From the NCBI RefSeq assembly GCF_029227915.1, contig NC_079878.1, positions 18,230,001 to 18,294,000 on the forward strand: a stretch of DNA of 64,000 nucleotides. Reading direction: 5' to 3'. The DNA comes from Hydractinia symbiolongicarpus. Taxonomy: Eukaryota; Cnidaria; Hydrozoa; Anthoathecata; Hydractiniidae. Position 1 is the first letter of the stretch; the number at the start of each line of letters is the position of its first letter. A program made the position numbers and the translations under genes. Of the stretch, positions 57,401-59,292 are shown piece after piece. The notes beneath the pieces were generated by a model. It was not told where the DNA came from. It ran no database searches and was given only the letters and a program-made list of their open reading frames with translations.

Positions 57401-59292
57401 ATGATACTTACTGACTTTTTATATTTATCTATTAGACACCTGCTATAAAATTTTTAGGTCCCATACCTCTGAGAGAATATACCGCCTAAAAATCCTCATG
57501 AAATCCTTATAATGGGGAAATTCGTTGAGATTGTTATTAGAGATTGAAAGTCACAACGCAACTTTTTTTCGTTGAGAGTAATCATTTCGCAAAAAAAATT
57601 CTAAAAAACTTTTGTATTTCGCATCAATAAATCATTTTGCATTAATTCGCAAGCCGTCGAACCGATTTCACAAATTATTAATATAAAAGCTGTCAAATTA
57701 AATATTTTTACTCAAGGCGTAATAGCTTAGTTGGCTAAGGCGTCGTAACGTAAACCCAGAGGTCGTGGGTTCGAATACACCCGAAAGTAGATCTTCTAAA
57801 AAGAAATGCGTAAAAAAAGCTTGTTGATGACGTTGCAATTGATCATTTGGGACTTAGTTAGTTAGCATAATAGTTAAGAATAGTGTTATTACATCTAATA
57901 AACATCGACAATAGTGAAACCACATTTTTCAATTTCGTACAAAGTAGAACTAACTCTTTTTGTGTTCTGACGGCAACTCATTTGCGTACAAATTGAAGGA
58001 GACGATGCCCTCTATTTTTTAAGATTTTCTGTTTACAAAATAGTGTAGTACTTCTACGAACCGTCTTGCGTAGCAAGCAACAAAGAAATCAGATAAAAAA
58101 GAGTTAATGAGAATTTCTAAGGGTACAGCATTTTTACTATTAAGTGAAAATGATGCACCGTCAGAAAATAAAACCTTTTCCTTTTACTGATTGTTTATTT
58201 AGATTTTAGCGTCAATATTACAGTTTTGTCAAACAAAAAAGAAAACTAAAAAAAAGCCATACATAAGAGGAAATATAATACGTTCAATGTAACAAAGTTT
58301 AATCCGCCATGGCCTAGTAGACGCGCGCTGTGTTTACACACAGGACATGTAAAACGATGTGGGTTTAAATTCTCATTACGGTAGATTTTCTATATAAAAG
58401 TTCGTGAATGGAATTCGTTAACAGCTTCTTTAATACAAACTAGAACAGGTTTGGGAATGAGTTTAAATCTGTGACGTTGCAACTGCAATTTGGTACATGA
58501 TAGTTGTTAGCTACGAGTTGGAAACCAATACTATCCTTTCAGGCTAAATTGTCAATAAAGTATAGGTCTGCCACTTTTTTTTAAATAACAGTCCAATGCT
58601 TTTTCGGACTAGGCGCTCGTTTAAAACATGTAATTGACAGCTGGGTGTTTACGGTACCACGTTTTTAACACATACGAACAAACTCTGCCAATCAAGTGCA
58701 GCATGATATAGACTATTAATGAACTATTTAAAAGTTGACAGTTATCGAAAAACAAATCCATATTAAATTTTAAATTGGATTGCTATTCTTAGTGACATGC
58801 ATTTTCCGTTTTCCAAATTTATTGCAAAGGTAAACACTACTCTCCCTAACACTAAGTACACACAAACCTTCATAAACACAATCCAGTTAACTCCACCATT
58901 ACAAAAACCACCTTGAGTAAACGTTAGGCGTAAATGTCCAGGACTTGAAGATAAGGTTGATTTTTTTTAAAAAAGAAAGATTATTTTGTTTGACAGGAGC
59001 AGAATCTAAAGAAAATTGTCATCACAGTTGGAAGATGGAATAAAAAGGTGAAATTTTGATTTGTTTATTAATTGATTTGTTTTTAATTGTAAGCTAAAAT
59101 TGGAGCTGTTTTTTCAGTATGATATTTCATTTTTACAAACTGCTTATTTTTTAAAATAATAAAATTAGATAATTGAAAGAATTGATAGTCAAAATTCTGG
59201 TTTTAAACAAATCTCAAATTTTTCTCTGCAACCTTCTTTAAGGAACATGTTGACCACATAATGTCAAAGAAGTTAAAAGCCAAGGCGAACAC
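6344..59292 (+). CDS. ERLEC1: ERLEC1-like ER lectin, 14 exons, 3' part beyond the window
   Basis: ERLEC1 is a soluble lectin of the ER lumen that reads trimmed N-glycans on misfolded glycoproteins and works with the HRD1-SEL1L complex in ER-associated degradation. The exons total 1073 bp (357 codons plus two bases) and join without a frameshift. Order: hydrophobic start (residues 1-18), a 'FNDD..YTITW' segment, MRH domain 1 (about 56-232) with 'YWTYELCHG' and 'MGNGTPC', 'YICHP' and 'TTCEYE', a short linker, then MRH domain 2 starting at 'GDYC' and '[12 protein letters not shown]'. Two MRH domains separate ERLEC1 from OS-9, which has one. About 100-130 residues, including the end of MRH 2, are missing on the right. 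Most introns are phase 0. No stop or frameshift is seen, so it looks functional. Confidence 0.85.
6464..6701 (+). other. Start of ERLEC1 intron 1
   Basis: AT-rich sequence after the donor, with no further signal, up to the 3.3 kb TIR element at 6702. Confidence 0.6.
7014..7057. repeat. Nested perfect palindromes (hairpin)
   Basis: The arms 'attctaggaagatt' (7014-7027) and 'aatcttcctagaat' (7044-7057) are perfect complements. The spacer contains a second perfect 14 bp palindrome, 'attttcgcgaaaat' (7029-7042). It lies just inside the left TIR of the 3.3 kb element. Confidence 0.85.
7095..8155. mobile_element. Nested TA-flanked TIR element, 1.06 kb
   Basis: The left end 'tagacctatttcaatatc' (7095-7112) pairs with the right end 'gatatagaaataggtcta' (8138-8155). 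A second inverted pair lies inside: 'catgaaaacgaggttagtt' near 7157 and its complement near 8075. It contains no transposase. It is inserted in the 3.3 kb element. Confidence 0.6.
8006..8040. repeat. Perfect 17 bp hairpin with one-base loop
   Basis: The arms 'tgttctgaccttagtta' and 'taactaaggtcagaaca' are separated by one A. It lies close to the right inverted arm of the nested 7095-8155 element. Confidence 0.9.
8160..9750. other. Interior of the 3.3 kb element and extra 31 bp repeats
   Basis: No coding signal. At 8990-9113 there is another array of the 31 bp 'tggttctctggtggttactt' unit ending in 'cctacttttag', like the element's right end. It may be a second, truncated copy nested inside. 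Confidence 0.55.
10265..11345 (-). pseudogene. Non-LTR (CR1/Jockey-type) reverse transcriptase fragment
   Basis: This is the reverse transcriptase of a LINE, which copies its RNA at a nicked target. Reading the minus strand from 11345 downwards one meets '[17 protein letters not shown]', 'NYRPIALT', '[19 protein letters not shown]', then '[12 protein letters not shown]' (motif A region) and '[13 protein letters not shown]', and then, in another frame, '[17 protein letters not shown]'. The catalytic YxDD box and the endonuclease domain are not visible. At least two frameshifts and several stops show it is dead. The clade is judged from motif wording only. Confidence 0.7.
11346..11920 (+). other. 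Unassigned stretch with a 29 bp duplication
   Basis: 'ggaatgtttcttttggc' and 'taacaaaggat' occur twice, at 11360-11390 and 11547-11576, with one mismatch in 29 bp. A 94-codon frame (11411-11695) has no recognisable domain. It lies between the LINE fragment and the gypsy pol and may be an untranslated or gag-side remnant of either. Confidence 0.4.
11920..12671 (+). pseudogene. Ty3/gypsy reverse transcriptase, 5' part of a split pol
   Basis: This encodes the reverse transcriptase of an LTR retrotransposon. Across several frames one reads '[20 protein letters not shown]', 'MFASFGGG', '[11 protein letters not shown]', a degraded active-site region '[14 protein letters not shown]', and the connection motif 'SELKSFLG'. 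That motif breaks at 12671, where the 6.2 kb element begins. The protein resumes at 18869 with '[12 protein letters not shown]'. Stops and frameshifts are numerous. No LTRs are identified. Confidence 0.75.
12672..12860 (+). repeat. Left TIR of the 6.2 kb element
   Basis: Begins at the TA and contains repeated 'gagtgcgagta' and 'gagtacaac' words. It pairs with 18680-18866 in reverse complement. A (TA)n microsatellite follows at about 12866-12883. Confidence 0.8.
12985..13935 (-). pseudogene. hAT transposase remnant (ZNF862-like group)
   Basis: Minus-strand frames read, in order, '[18 protein letters not shown]', '[12 protein letters not shown]', '[11 protein letters not shown]', 'EWADLKELV', then the C-terminal hAT region '[10 protein letters not shown]', '[14 protein letters not shown]' and 'YKEKRRK', ending in an acidic tail. 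In-frame stops interrupt the dimerisation region. The central catalytic part is missing between the N-terminal and late domains. It lies inside the 6.2 kb element right after its left TIR. Its own TIRs were not found, so whether it is a nested insertion or old cargo is open. Confidence 0.65.
13936..15549. other. Non-coding interior of the 6.2 kb element
   Basis: No gene recognised. Two related patches, 'gaagcaacttaggctgaa' near 14180 and 'aagcaactttgaggctgaa' near 14480, show an old duplication. Near 15461 'gatcgcacgccattcctgac' resembles the right end of the Tc1-type element at 2209. A 61-codon minus frame at 15228-15413 has no support. Confidence 0.5.
15550..16551 (-). pseudogene. Tc1-type DD34E transposase, three frameshifts and one stop
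   Basis: This is a nuclear DDE transposase for cut-and-paste movement at TA. Start at 16551 ([11 protein letters not shown]), then an N-terminal helix-turn-helix region, '[12 protein letters not shown]', first catalytic Asp in 'WTDESCIQ', second in 'QDNNPKHTS', third residue Glu in '[18 protein letters not shown]'. Thirty-four residues separate the last two, giving DD34E. The full length would be about 333 codons, normal for the family. Frameshifts lie near 16430 (a T run), 16130 and 15890, and TGA interrupts at 15706-15708. All three catalytic residues survive. It is the best candidate for the enzyme that once moved the surrounding 6.2 kb element. Confidence 0.85.
16590..16830 (+). repeat. 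Three tandem units of about 75 bp with TIR-like words
   Basis: Units carry 'ctcccgagtacagttagag' or close variants starting near 16636, 16712 and 16786, each followed by 'gtaag', 'aaaa', 'agctgaaaat' and a T-rich part. The motif resembles 'gagtacaacgcgagta' in the outer TIRs. The array lies just upstream of the transposase start, where promoter or transposase-binding repeats would be expected. Confidence 0.75.
16812..17108 (+). CDS. Unidentified ORF in the 6.2 kb element, possible BEN-type N-terminus
   Basis: The frame encodes 98 residues with '[20 protein letters not shown]' and '[17 protein letters not shown]'. This wording reminds me of the region before BEN domains in animal DNA-binding proteins, but I cannot confirm it. 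A possible intron follows: donor GTAAGT at 17105 and an acceptor at 17190-17191 after a T run. Splicing there gives only a short extension before a stop. It may be the first exon of a cargo gene. Confidence 0.3.
   Translation: MKKLKISYKRVCFFRNLFKCLHLSEFAVASSFFSQTRVKIYKYACVLFDEDKCIGSGKTKDIVNREENLLSVDGNVFVQRGSGKNVPKSQSYNFISKQ
17490..18250 (+). pseudogene. Coiled-coil and basic C-terminal fragments, unidentified
   Basis: A 105-codon frame (17531-17848) has a helix-prone segment '[18 protein letters not shown]' and an acidic end. Beyond it, broken frames read '[15 protein letters not shown]' and '[18 protein letters not shown]'. Coiled coil followed by such a segment would fit a BEN-domain protein continuing from the 16812 ORF, with stops in between. 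This is a guess from layout. The reverse strand has a 192-codon open frame over the same bases without recognisable motifs. Confidence 0.3.
18680..18866 (-). repeat. Right TIR of the 6.2 kb element
   Basis: Reverse complement of 12672-12860, made of 'tttactcgcactcgca' and 'ttgtactc' words, ending 'taatcggactg' before TA. Confidence 0.8.
18869..19830 (+). pseudogene. Ty3/gypsy RNase H and integrase, 3' part of the split pol
   Basis: It continues the reading frame broken at 12671. In order: '[10 protein letters not shown]' (RT connection), '[13 protein letters not shown]' (RNase H), '[20 protein letters not shown]' with 'AYSKW' (integrase core, first catalytic Asp), then a degraded '[12 protein letters not shown]' region. 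Many stops. It ends near 19830, just before a Helitron-like repeat start. Confidence 0.75.
19878..20088 (+). repeat. Truncated Helitron-like repeat, 5' end
   Basis: Begins A|TCTATATAATAATACGC and is similar to 23006-23215 and 49850-50045 through 'aaaactttgaggc' and 'aaataactt'. It stops where the copia-like relic begins. Confidence 0.65.
20089..21590 (-). pseudogene. Copia-like gag, protease and integrase N-terminus
   Basis: This LTR-retrotransposon polyprotein is read from 21590 down. Gag: '[17 protein letters not shown]' and a helical region, then a canonical CCHC zinc knuckle '[14 protein letters not shown]' (CX2CX4HX4C) near residue 220 for RNA packaging. Protease: 'AVLDSGS', then after a frameshift near 20720 'FKFGNGR' and '[16 protein letters not shown]'. 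Then a GAG-pre-integrase zinc-binding region '[14 protein letters not shown]', and in another frame the integrase start '[14 protein letters not shown]' and '[14 protein letters not shown]'. It breaks off at the Helitron-like repeat. The rest of integrase and the RT are absent. Only two or three disablements make it fairly young. Confidence 0.75.
21591..22667 (+). other. ERLEC1 intron 1, no gene seen
   Basis: AT-rich DNA with repeated 'tagctagct' words around 22235-22310 and no coding or RNA signal. Confidence 0.5.
22668..22722. repeat. Imperfect 25 bp hairpin
   Basis: 'gttggttcagtgagttacc' and 'tttacc' pair with the downstream 'ggtaaggataacccactaa' and 'atcaac', with about five mismatches. 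A third, direct copy 'gttgattcagtgggtt' follows. Confidence 0.7.
23006..23722 (+). mobile_element. Helitron-like non-autonomous element, complete copy
   Basis: It begins A|TC (TCTTTTATAATAATAC) and ends with 'gtggattttcccac', a short hairpin, then 'ggactag' before T. TC start, hairpin, CTAG end and an A/T target without duplication are the Helitron signature. The interior has two related units ('accgtt.gtcaa', 'atacattttcttgatcagcg', 'gctgacgt'). It contains the 16 bp palindrome 'ttgatgacgtcatcaa' at 23320-23335. Relatives lie at 19878, 49850, 62150 and, inverted, 59455. No coding capacity. Confidence 0.6.
23960..24450 (+). repeat. Dispersed repeat family R2, copy 1
   Basis: Similar to 36735-37250 in the same orientation and, in part, to 57425-57555 in reverse. 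Shared words include 'gtttcgagtaat', 'atgggacctaaaaat' and 'caggtgtctaatagataaat'. Confidence 0.75.
24500..24655 (+). repeat. Short repeats of 'tgcgggttatacga'
   Basis: Variants of 'gcgggttatacgaaggtgcg' occur near 24506, 24559 and 24630-24645, GC-richer than the surroundings. No further function is visible. Confidence 0.6.
24660..25693 (+). other. ERLEC1 intron 1, no gene seen
   Basis: AT-rich DNA. A minus-strand frame at 24773-25030 lacks any motif. Nothing else stands out before the inverted MITE copy. Confidence 0.5.
25694..26686 (-). mobile_element. Longer inverted copy of the TTA MITE family
   Basis: In reverse complement this matches 5562-6275 with extra 'gtttgtatcattt' segments and the same 53 bp units ('agatcgtttaaaaatcat' near 26067 and 26126). 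Its right end 'cattttgagacaatccc' is followed by TTA, like the other copy. The left terminus is degraded or replaced. Confidence 0.7.
26691..27292 (+). other. End of ERLEC1 intron 1
   Basis: No gene recognised. It ends at the acceptor 'gtttaag' before exon 2, a purine-rich and rather weak acceptor. Confidence 0.5.
27293..27385 (+). CDS. ERLEC1: ERLEC1 exon 2
   Basis: 31 codons, phase 0 to phase 0: '[20 protein letters not shown]' then '[11 protein letters not shown]'. It holds the first cysteine of MRH 1. The donor is AAG|GTATGT. A small additional exon between 1 and 2 cannot be excluded, although the direct join keeps frame. Confidence 0.8.
27386..28130 (+). other. Start of ERLEC1 intron 2
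   Basis: No coding signal on either strand; AT-rich spacer before the RTE relic. Confidence 0.5.
28140..29760 (-). pseudogene. RTE-clade LINE reverse transcriptase relic
   Basis: Read from 29760 down, broken frames give a pre-RT region, then '[15 protein letters not shown]', '[10 protein letters not shown]', '[18 protein letters not shown]', '[16 protein letters not shown]' (motif A region), and late '[10 protein letters not shown]', '[18 protein letters not shown]' and 'LFYASETW'. The order is that of RTE-type LINEs. Stops and frameshifts occur throughout. The C-terminal tail is missing here, but an RTE tail of the same kind stands alone at 49380-49770. Confidence 0.75.
29770..32830 (-). 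pseudogene. Second copia-like relic (gag end, protease, integrase)
   Basis: From 32830 down: a gag tail '[12 protein letters not shown]' resembling the copia-like copy at 20089-21590; protease wording '[10 protein letters not shown]', '[19 protein letters not shown]' and '[12 protein letters not shown]'; then integrase pieces 'DNGGEFN' near 31120, '[20 protein letters not shown]', 'NQLVF', and a C-terminal '[15 protein letters not shown]' near 30660. Many stops; older than the first copy. The part below 30280 is too decayed to name. Confidence 0.65.
33243..33329 (+). CDS. ERLEC1: ERLEC1 exon 3
   Basis: 29 codons after 'ttttttag': '[20 protein letters not shown]' then 'GDAKRCTYR'. This is the 'GP.P..LL' stretch and the second cysteine of MRH 1. 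The donor is AGG|GTATTG, phase 0. Confidence 0.85.
33330..34837 (+). other. Start of ERLEC1 intron 3
   Basis: AT-rich with no gene recognised. The stretch 34690-34815 is richer in CpG ('gcattcggcactgcctacg', 'gttgcgtcgg') than its surroundings, and its origin is unclear. Confidence 0.45.
34838..35450 (+). repeat. Dispersed repeat, copy 2
   Basis: Direct copy of 1222-1870 with small indels and about 60 bp missing near its end. It lacks the Tc1-type TIRs that flank copy 1. Confidence 0.75.
35451..36734 (+). other. ERLEC1 intron 3, middle
   Basis: Apart from the tRNA-like patch, no coding or structural signal. Confidence 0.45.
35751..35815 (-). repeat. tRNA-derived (SINE-like) head, uncertain
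   Basis: On the minus strand 'ggcgatcgattcc' resembles a B box, and 'gcggtcagactgaccg' upstream could form an anticodon-like stem. The A box is poor. Confidence 0.3.
36735..37260 (+). repeat. Dispersed repeat family R2, copy 2
   Basis: Direct match to 23960-24450 over its whole length, including the 'ccgaatagggtta' end shared with 24487-24499. Confidence 0.75.
37261..38690 (+). other. ERLEC1 intron 3, no gene seen
   Basis: AT-rich. A 110-codon frame at 37899-38231 contains hydrophobic stretches but no recognisable domain; I leave it unassigned. Confidence 0.4.
38690..39330 (+). pseudogene. BEL/Pao reverse transcriptase fragment
   Basis: Broken plus-strand frames read '[20 protein letters not shown]', '[10 protein letters not shown]', '[15 protein letters not shown]' (motif A, catalytic Asp), '[10 protein letters not shown]', 'FYVDD' (the YxDD-type box) and '[14 protein letters not shown]'. 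This series is typical of BEL/Pao LTR retrotransposons. Numerous stops; no gag, integrase or LTR found nearby. Confidence 0.7.
39331..40622 (+). other. End of ERLEC1 intron 3
   Basis: AT-rich with long T and A runs; small frames at 39853-40382 look like chance. Ends at the acceptor 'tttgtag'. Confidence 0.5.
40623..40700 (+). CDS. ERLEC1: ERLEC1 exon 4 (MRH 1 core)
   Basis: 26 codons: '[20 protein letters not shown]' then 'EKDSNG'. The 'YWTYE.CHG..I.QFHE' series is the hallmark of the first MRH domain of ERLEC1, including the Gln of the glycan-binding site. Phase 0 at both ends; donor GGG|GTTTGT. Confidence 0.9.
41303..41348 (+). CDS. ERLEC1: ERLEC1 exon 5
   Basis: 46 bp after 'cctgcag', reading '[15 protein letters not shown]' plus one base (phase 1). 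It corresponds to the 'YYLG' stretch after the MRH 1 core in ERLEC1. Donor AAAG|GTACGG. Confidence 0.75.
41419..41468 (+). CDS. ERLEC1: ERLEC1 exon 6
   Basis: 50 bp after 'ttctttag'; completes a Glu codon and reads '[16 protein letters not shown]'. It is separated from exon 5 by a 70 bp intron. Charged linker within MRH 1. Phase 0 at the end. Confidence 0.75.
41469..43602 (+). other. ERLEC1 intron 6
   Basis: No gene. Contains a tRNA-like sequence at 42190-42262 and a small hairpin near 42752 ('ctaacagct' and its complement). Ends at 'tatactcag'. Confidence 0.55.
42190..42262 (-). repeat. tRNA-like sequence, degraded tRNA or SINE head
   Basis: The minus strand begins 'gcatcgatagcacagttgg', a good A box, and about 50 bases on has 'gggtttaagttccac', a degraded B box. 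The acceptor stem pairs poorly, so a working tRNA is unlikely. Confidence 0.5.
43603..43740 (+). CDS. ERLEC1: ERLEC1 exon 7
   Basis: 46 codons: '[20 protein letters not shown]' then '[20 protein letters not shown]' then 'PTSNNE'. 'MGNGTPC' and 'YICHP' hold the fourth and fifth MRH 1 cysteines. Phase 0; donor GAG|GTGAAC. Confidence 0.9.
43741..44400 (+). other. ERLEC1 intron 7 with hAT-like subterminal repeats
   Basis: At 43865-43965 there are 'aaaagtcatggaatgcc'-type repeats like those at hAT ends (4985-5063). No coding signal; ends at 'acatttag'. Confidence 0.5.
44401..44483 (+). CDS. ERLEC1: ERLEC1 exon 8
   Basis: 83 bp: '[20 protein letters not shown]' then 'LCGNPAY', ending in phase 2. 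'EVTTCEYE' is the end of MRH 1 with its last cysteine and the Glu and Tyr expected in the sugar site. Donor AT|GTAAGT. Confidence 0.9.
44920..44997 (+). repeat. hAT-like terminus in intron 8
   Basis: Ends in 'ggtggcaaccctg'; read inward CAGGGTTGCCACC, a common hAT TIR form, with 'ggtgaagtcaggg' inside. No partner in the proper orientation nearby. Confidence 0.45.
45482..45538 (+). CDS. ERLEC1: ERLEC1 exon 9
   Basis: 57 bp after 'atcatttcag'; reads '[18 protein letters not shown]' in the interdomain part, matching the 'I.C..L.GSP' stretch of ERLEC1. Enters in phase 2 and leaves in phase 2; donor AT|GTATGT. Confidence 0.85.
45642..45693 (+). CDS. ERLEC1: ERLEC1 exon 10
   Basis: 52 bp after 'gtttttag': '[17 protein letters not shown]', the low-complexity linker between MRH domains. 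Donor TTT|GTAAGT, phase 0. Confidence 0.75.
45766..45873 (+). CDS. ERLEC1: ERLEC1 exon 11
   Basis: 36 codons: '[20 protein letters not shown]' then '[16 protein letters not shown]'. The end, 'FL.G.YC..G', starts MRH 2 with its first cysteine. Donor GGT|GTAAGT, phase 0. Confidence 0.85.
46115..46174 (+). CDS. ERLEC1: ERLEC1 exon 12 (MRH 2 core)
   Basis: 20 codons: '[20 protein letters not shown]'. '[13 protein letters not shown]' is the second MRH core and, with exon 4, identifies the protein as ERLEC1 rather than OS-9. Donor GTG|GTATGA, phase 0, opening a 12.8 kb intron. Confidence 0.9.
46335..46655 (+). pseudogene. Possible Polinton small structural protein fragment
   Basis: The frame reads '[20 protein letters not shown]' then '[10 protein letters not shown]' and a basic, broken tail. 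A Gly-rich start, hydrophobic helix and basic end in this position resemble small capsid-associated proteins of Polintons. Stops interrupt it. The assignment rests mainly on position. Confidence 0.3.
46660..47030 (+). pseudogene. Polinton DNA polymerase B, N-terminal region only
   Basis: '[20 protein letters not shown]' then, after a gap, '[17 protein letters not shown]' and, in another frame, '[11 protein letters not shown]' (a C-and-H motif). This is the region that precedes the exonuclease and polymerase domains in Polinton PolB. None of the exonuclease or polymerase motifs follow; the next sequence is the minus-strand ATPase. A clean deletion of the enzyme is the simplest view. Confidence 0.6.
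47110..47640 (-). pseudogene. Polinton packaging ATPase (FtsK/HerA type), frameshifted
   Basis: This family pumps DNA into capsids. One minus frame has a Walker A '[11 protein letters not shown]'. A second, after a frameshift near 47395, has '[10 protein letters not shown]' at the Walker B position (the usual Asp-Asp is Asp-Lys here) and '[18 protein letters not shown]', the sensor-like motif of the family. A homologous, better preserved piece is at 63600-64000. Confidence 0.65.
47640..47860 (-). pseudogene. Unassigned Polinton fragment
   Basis: Reads '[20 protein letters not shown]' and '[10 protein letters not shown]'. It lies between ATPase and capsid pieces; identity not recognised. Confidence 0.35.
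48060..48830 (-). pseudogene. Polinton major capsid protein fragments
   Basis: Two minus-strand pieces. The upstream one (48816-48544) includes '[20 protein letters not shown]'. The downstream one (48262-48062) includes '[20 protein letters not shown]', wording I associate with the double jelly-roll capsid protein of Polintons. Both are broken by stops. Known capsid proteins are over 500 residues, so much is lost. Confidence 0.5.
49130..49400 (+). repeat. Three direct copies of a 41 bp sequence and a Helitron-like 3' end
   Basis: 'acagttttcgtttcaactt' plus 'tattgaccttttgcct' occurs near 49135, 49205 and 49357. After the second copy comes the 3' hairpin and end 'gtggatttctccacgggctt'. The third copy is fused directly to the RTE tail. 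Confidence 0.75.
49380..49770 (+). pseudogene. RTE LINE 3' tail
   Basis: Frames read '[20 protein letters not shown]' then '[14 protein letters not shown]', and later '[13 protein letters not shown]'; the end is 'atgatgatgataatgatg', the short tandem repeat typical of RTE 3' ends. 5'-truncated, as LINE insertions usually are. Confidence 0.8.
49850..50660 (+). mobile_element. Helitron-like element, copy B
   Basis: Similar to 23006-23722 with an extra internal unit ('ttaaccgctcatcaaaagc', 'tatacattttccttagc'). Contains 'ttgatgacgtcatcaa' at 50162-50177. The 3' end is 'gtggatttctccacgggcc' and 'ttatcgac', without a clear CTAG. Confidence 0.65.
50665..51110. other. Spacer within the Polinton relic
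   Basis: AT-rich, no coding signal; base composition like the introns rather than like the C-rich plus strand of the Polinton parts. Confidence 0.4.
51110..53830 (-). pseudogene. Polinton minus-strand genes, decayed, mostly unassigned
   Basis: The plus strand here is C-rich and the minus strand G-rich, a clear strand bias. Minus frames give: an acidic piece (53827-53585); a charged piece (53485-53246); a hydrophobic protein (about 53030-52540) with '[20 protein letters not shown]', '[11 protein letters not shown]' and '[10 protein letters not shown]', probably membrane-bound; '[20 protein letters not shown]' (52330-52240); and '[20 protein letters not shown]' (52060-52010). These recall Polinton proteins of unknown function. 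A C run interrupts at 51461-51478. Confidence 0.45.
54421..54545 (+). pseudogene. Polinton integrase, N-terminal part
   Basis: 'IYYGDGGY' and '[20 protein letters not shown]' form the start of the retroviral-type integrase of Polintons. It is cut at 54546 by a foldback element. The catalytic core that should follow is missing. Confidence 0.65.
54546..54686. mobile_element. 141 bp foldback/MITE inserted in the integrase
   Basis: The 29-31 bp arms 'tttgctaaaatgacactcgc' and 'gcgagtgtcattttggcaaa' are near-perfect complements, with runs of T and A outside and 'ttgctcgcttgcgctcgctt' inside. No clear target duplication because of the A/T runs. Confidence 0.75.
54970..55200 (+). pseudogene. Polinton integrase, C-terminal part
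   Basis: '[14 protein letters not shown]', then '[12 protein letters not shown]' and, after a frameshift, a weak 'FFREK' near the end. This matches the C-terminal wording of the same integrase family. Between 54686 and 54970 there is unrelated AT-rich DNA in place of the catalytic core. Confidence 0.55.
55367..55730 (+). pseudogene. Small hydrophobic ORF with a 36 bp tandem repeat
   Basis: '[20 protein letters not shown]' is a membrane-type start. Units of 36 bp at 55456-55491 and 55492-55527 then encode repeated 'SGD.LPV.MVV'. Another frame continues '[20 protein letters not shown]'. Position suggests a Polinton accessory gene; function unknown. Confidence 0.4.
55873..55989 (+). CDS. Intact 38-residue basic ORF in the Polinton
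   Basis: '[20 protein letters not shown]' then '[18 protein letters not shown]'. Highly charged, helix-prone; no stop or shift. Similar short basic ORFs occur near the integrase in related elements, as I recall. Function unknown. Confidence 0.4.
   Translation: MEKNPRWVEQGKKLAESNWKRKEELLRSMKHFEKKGIE
56165..56281 (+). CDS. Small ORF with one possible membrane helix, Polinton
   Basis: 38 codons: '[20 protein letters not shown]' then '[14 protein letters not shown]'. The stretch around '[13 protein letters not shown]' could span a membrane. A further hydrophobic frame follows to about 56390, so this may be the start of a longer, broken protein. Confidence 0.4.
   Translation: MSEVKELENDFYHATVVSGLSIGYAILLKSFIRSLHRN
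56556..56705 (-). repeat. tRNA-derived SINE with (TAA)n tail
   Basis: On the minus strand 'tagcattgtagtagcgcg' (A box region) is followed by 'gggttcacacccc' (B box), then a body with two copies of 'aaatgcactaggg', ending in a (TAA)n run at 56559-56574. The head-body-tail order is that of a SINE. Confidence 0.65.
56720..57200 (+). pseudogene. Unassigned ORFs at the right side of the Polinton
   Basis: '[19 protein letters not shown]' and '[15 protein letters not shown]' with '[11 protein letters not shown]' are open over about 100 codons with one or two breaks. Not recognised. They may belong to the Polinton or be host sequence. Confidence 0.3.
57212..57249. repeat. Hairpin with 10 bp arms
   Basis: 'aacacgtcta' and 'tagacgtgtt' are perfect complements around an 18-base loop. 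Confidence 0.75.
57425..57555 (-). repeat. Dispersed repeat family R2, partial inverted copy
   Basis: Reverse complement of the 'caggtgtctaatagataaat' to 'gggacctaaaaat' part seen at 24340-24400 and 37140-37190, with its order partly preserved. Confidence 0.6.
57716..57788 (+). repeat. tRNA-like head (threonine-type), SINE or pseudo-tRNA
   Basis: 'tagcttagttgg' is a good A box and 'ggttcgaatac' a good B box 45 bases on. The sequence between resembles tRNA-Thr with a CGT-like loop, but the acceptor stem does not close. It is followed by 'tagatcttcta', shared with the next head. Confidence 0.55.
57800..58302 (+). other. ERLEC1 intron 12, between tRNA-like heads
   Basis: AT-rich, no signal recognised; probably body sequence of the first tRNA-like element plus intron. 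Confidence 0.4.
58303..58400 (+). repeat. Second tRNA-like head with related tail
   Basis: 'catggcctagtagacgcg' (A box like) and 'gggtttaaattctc' (B box like), then 'tagattttcta', close to the tail after the 57716 element. The shared tail suggests one SINE family. Confidence 0.45.
58997..59047 (+). CDS. ERLEC1: ERLEC1 exon 13
   Basis: 17 codons after 'ttgacag': '[17 protein letters not shown]', the 'VVVG.WN' strand of MRH 2. It joins exon 12 in phase 0 over 12.8 kb of Polinton-filled intron. Donor AAG|GTGAAA. Confidence 0.85.
59243..59292 (+). CDS. ERLEC1: ERLEC1 exon 14
   Basis: 50 bp after 'tctttaag': '[16 protein letters not shown]', matching the 'EEHI..A.K' helix after that strand. Ends in phase 2 with AC|GTGAGT. 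No later exon was found up to 64000. Confidence 0.8.
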
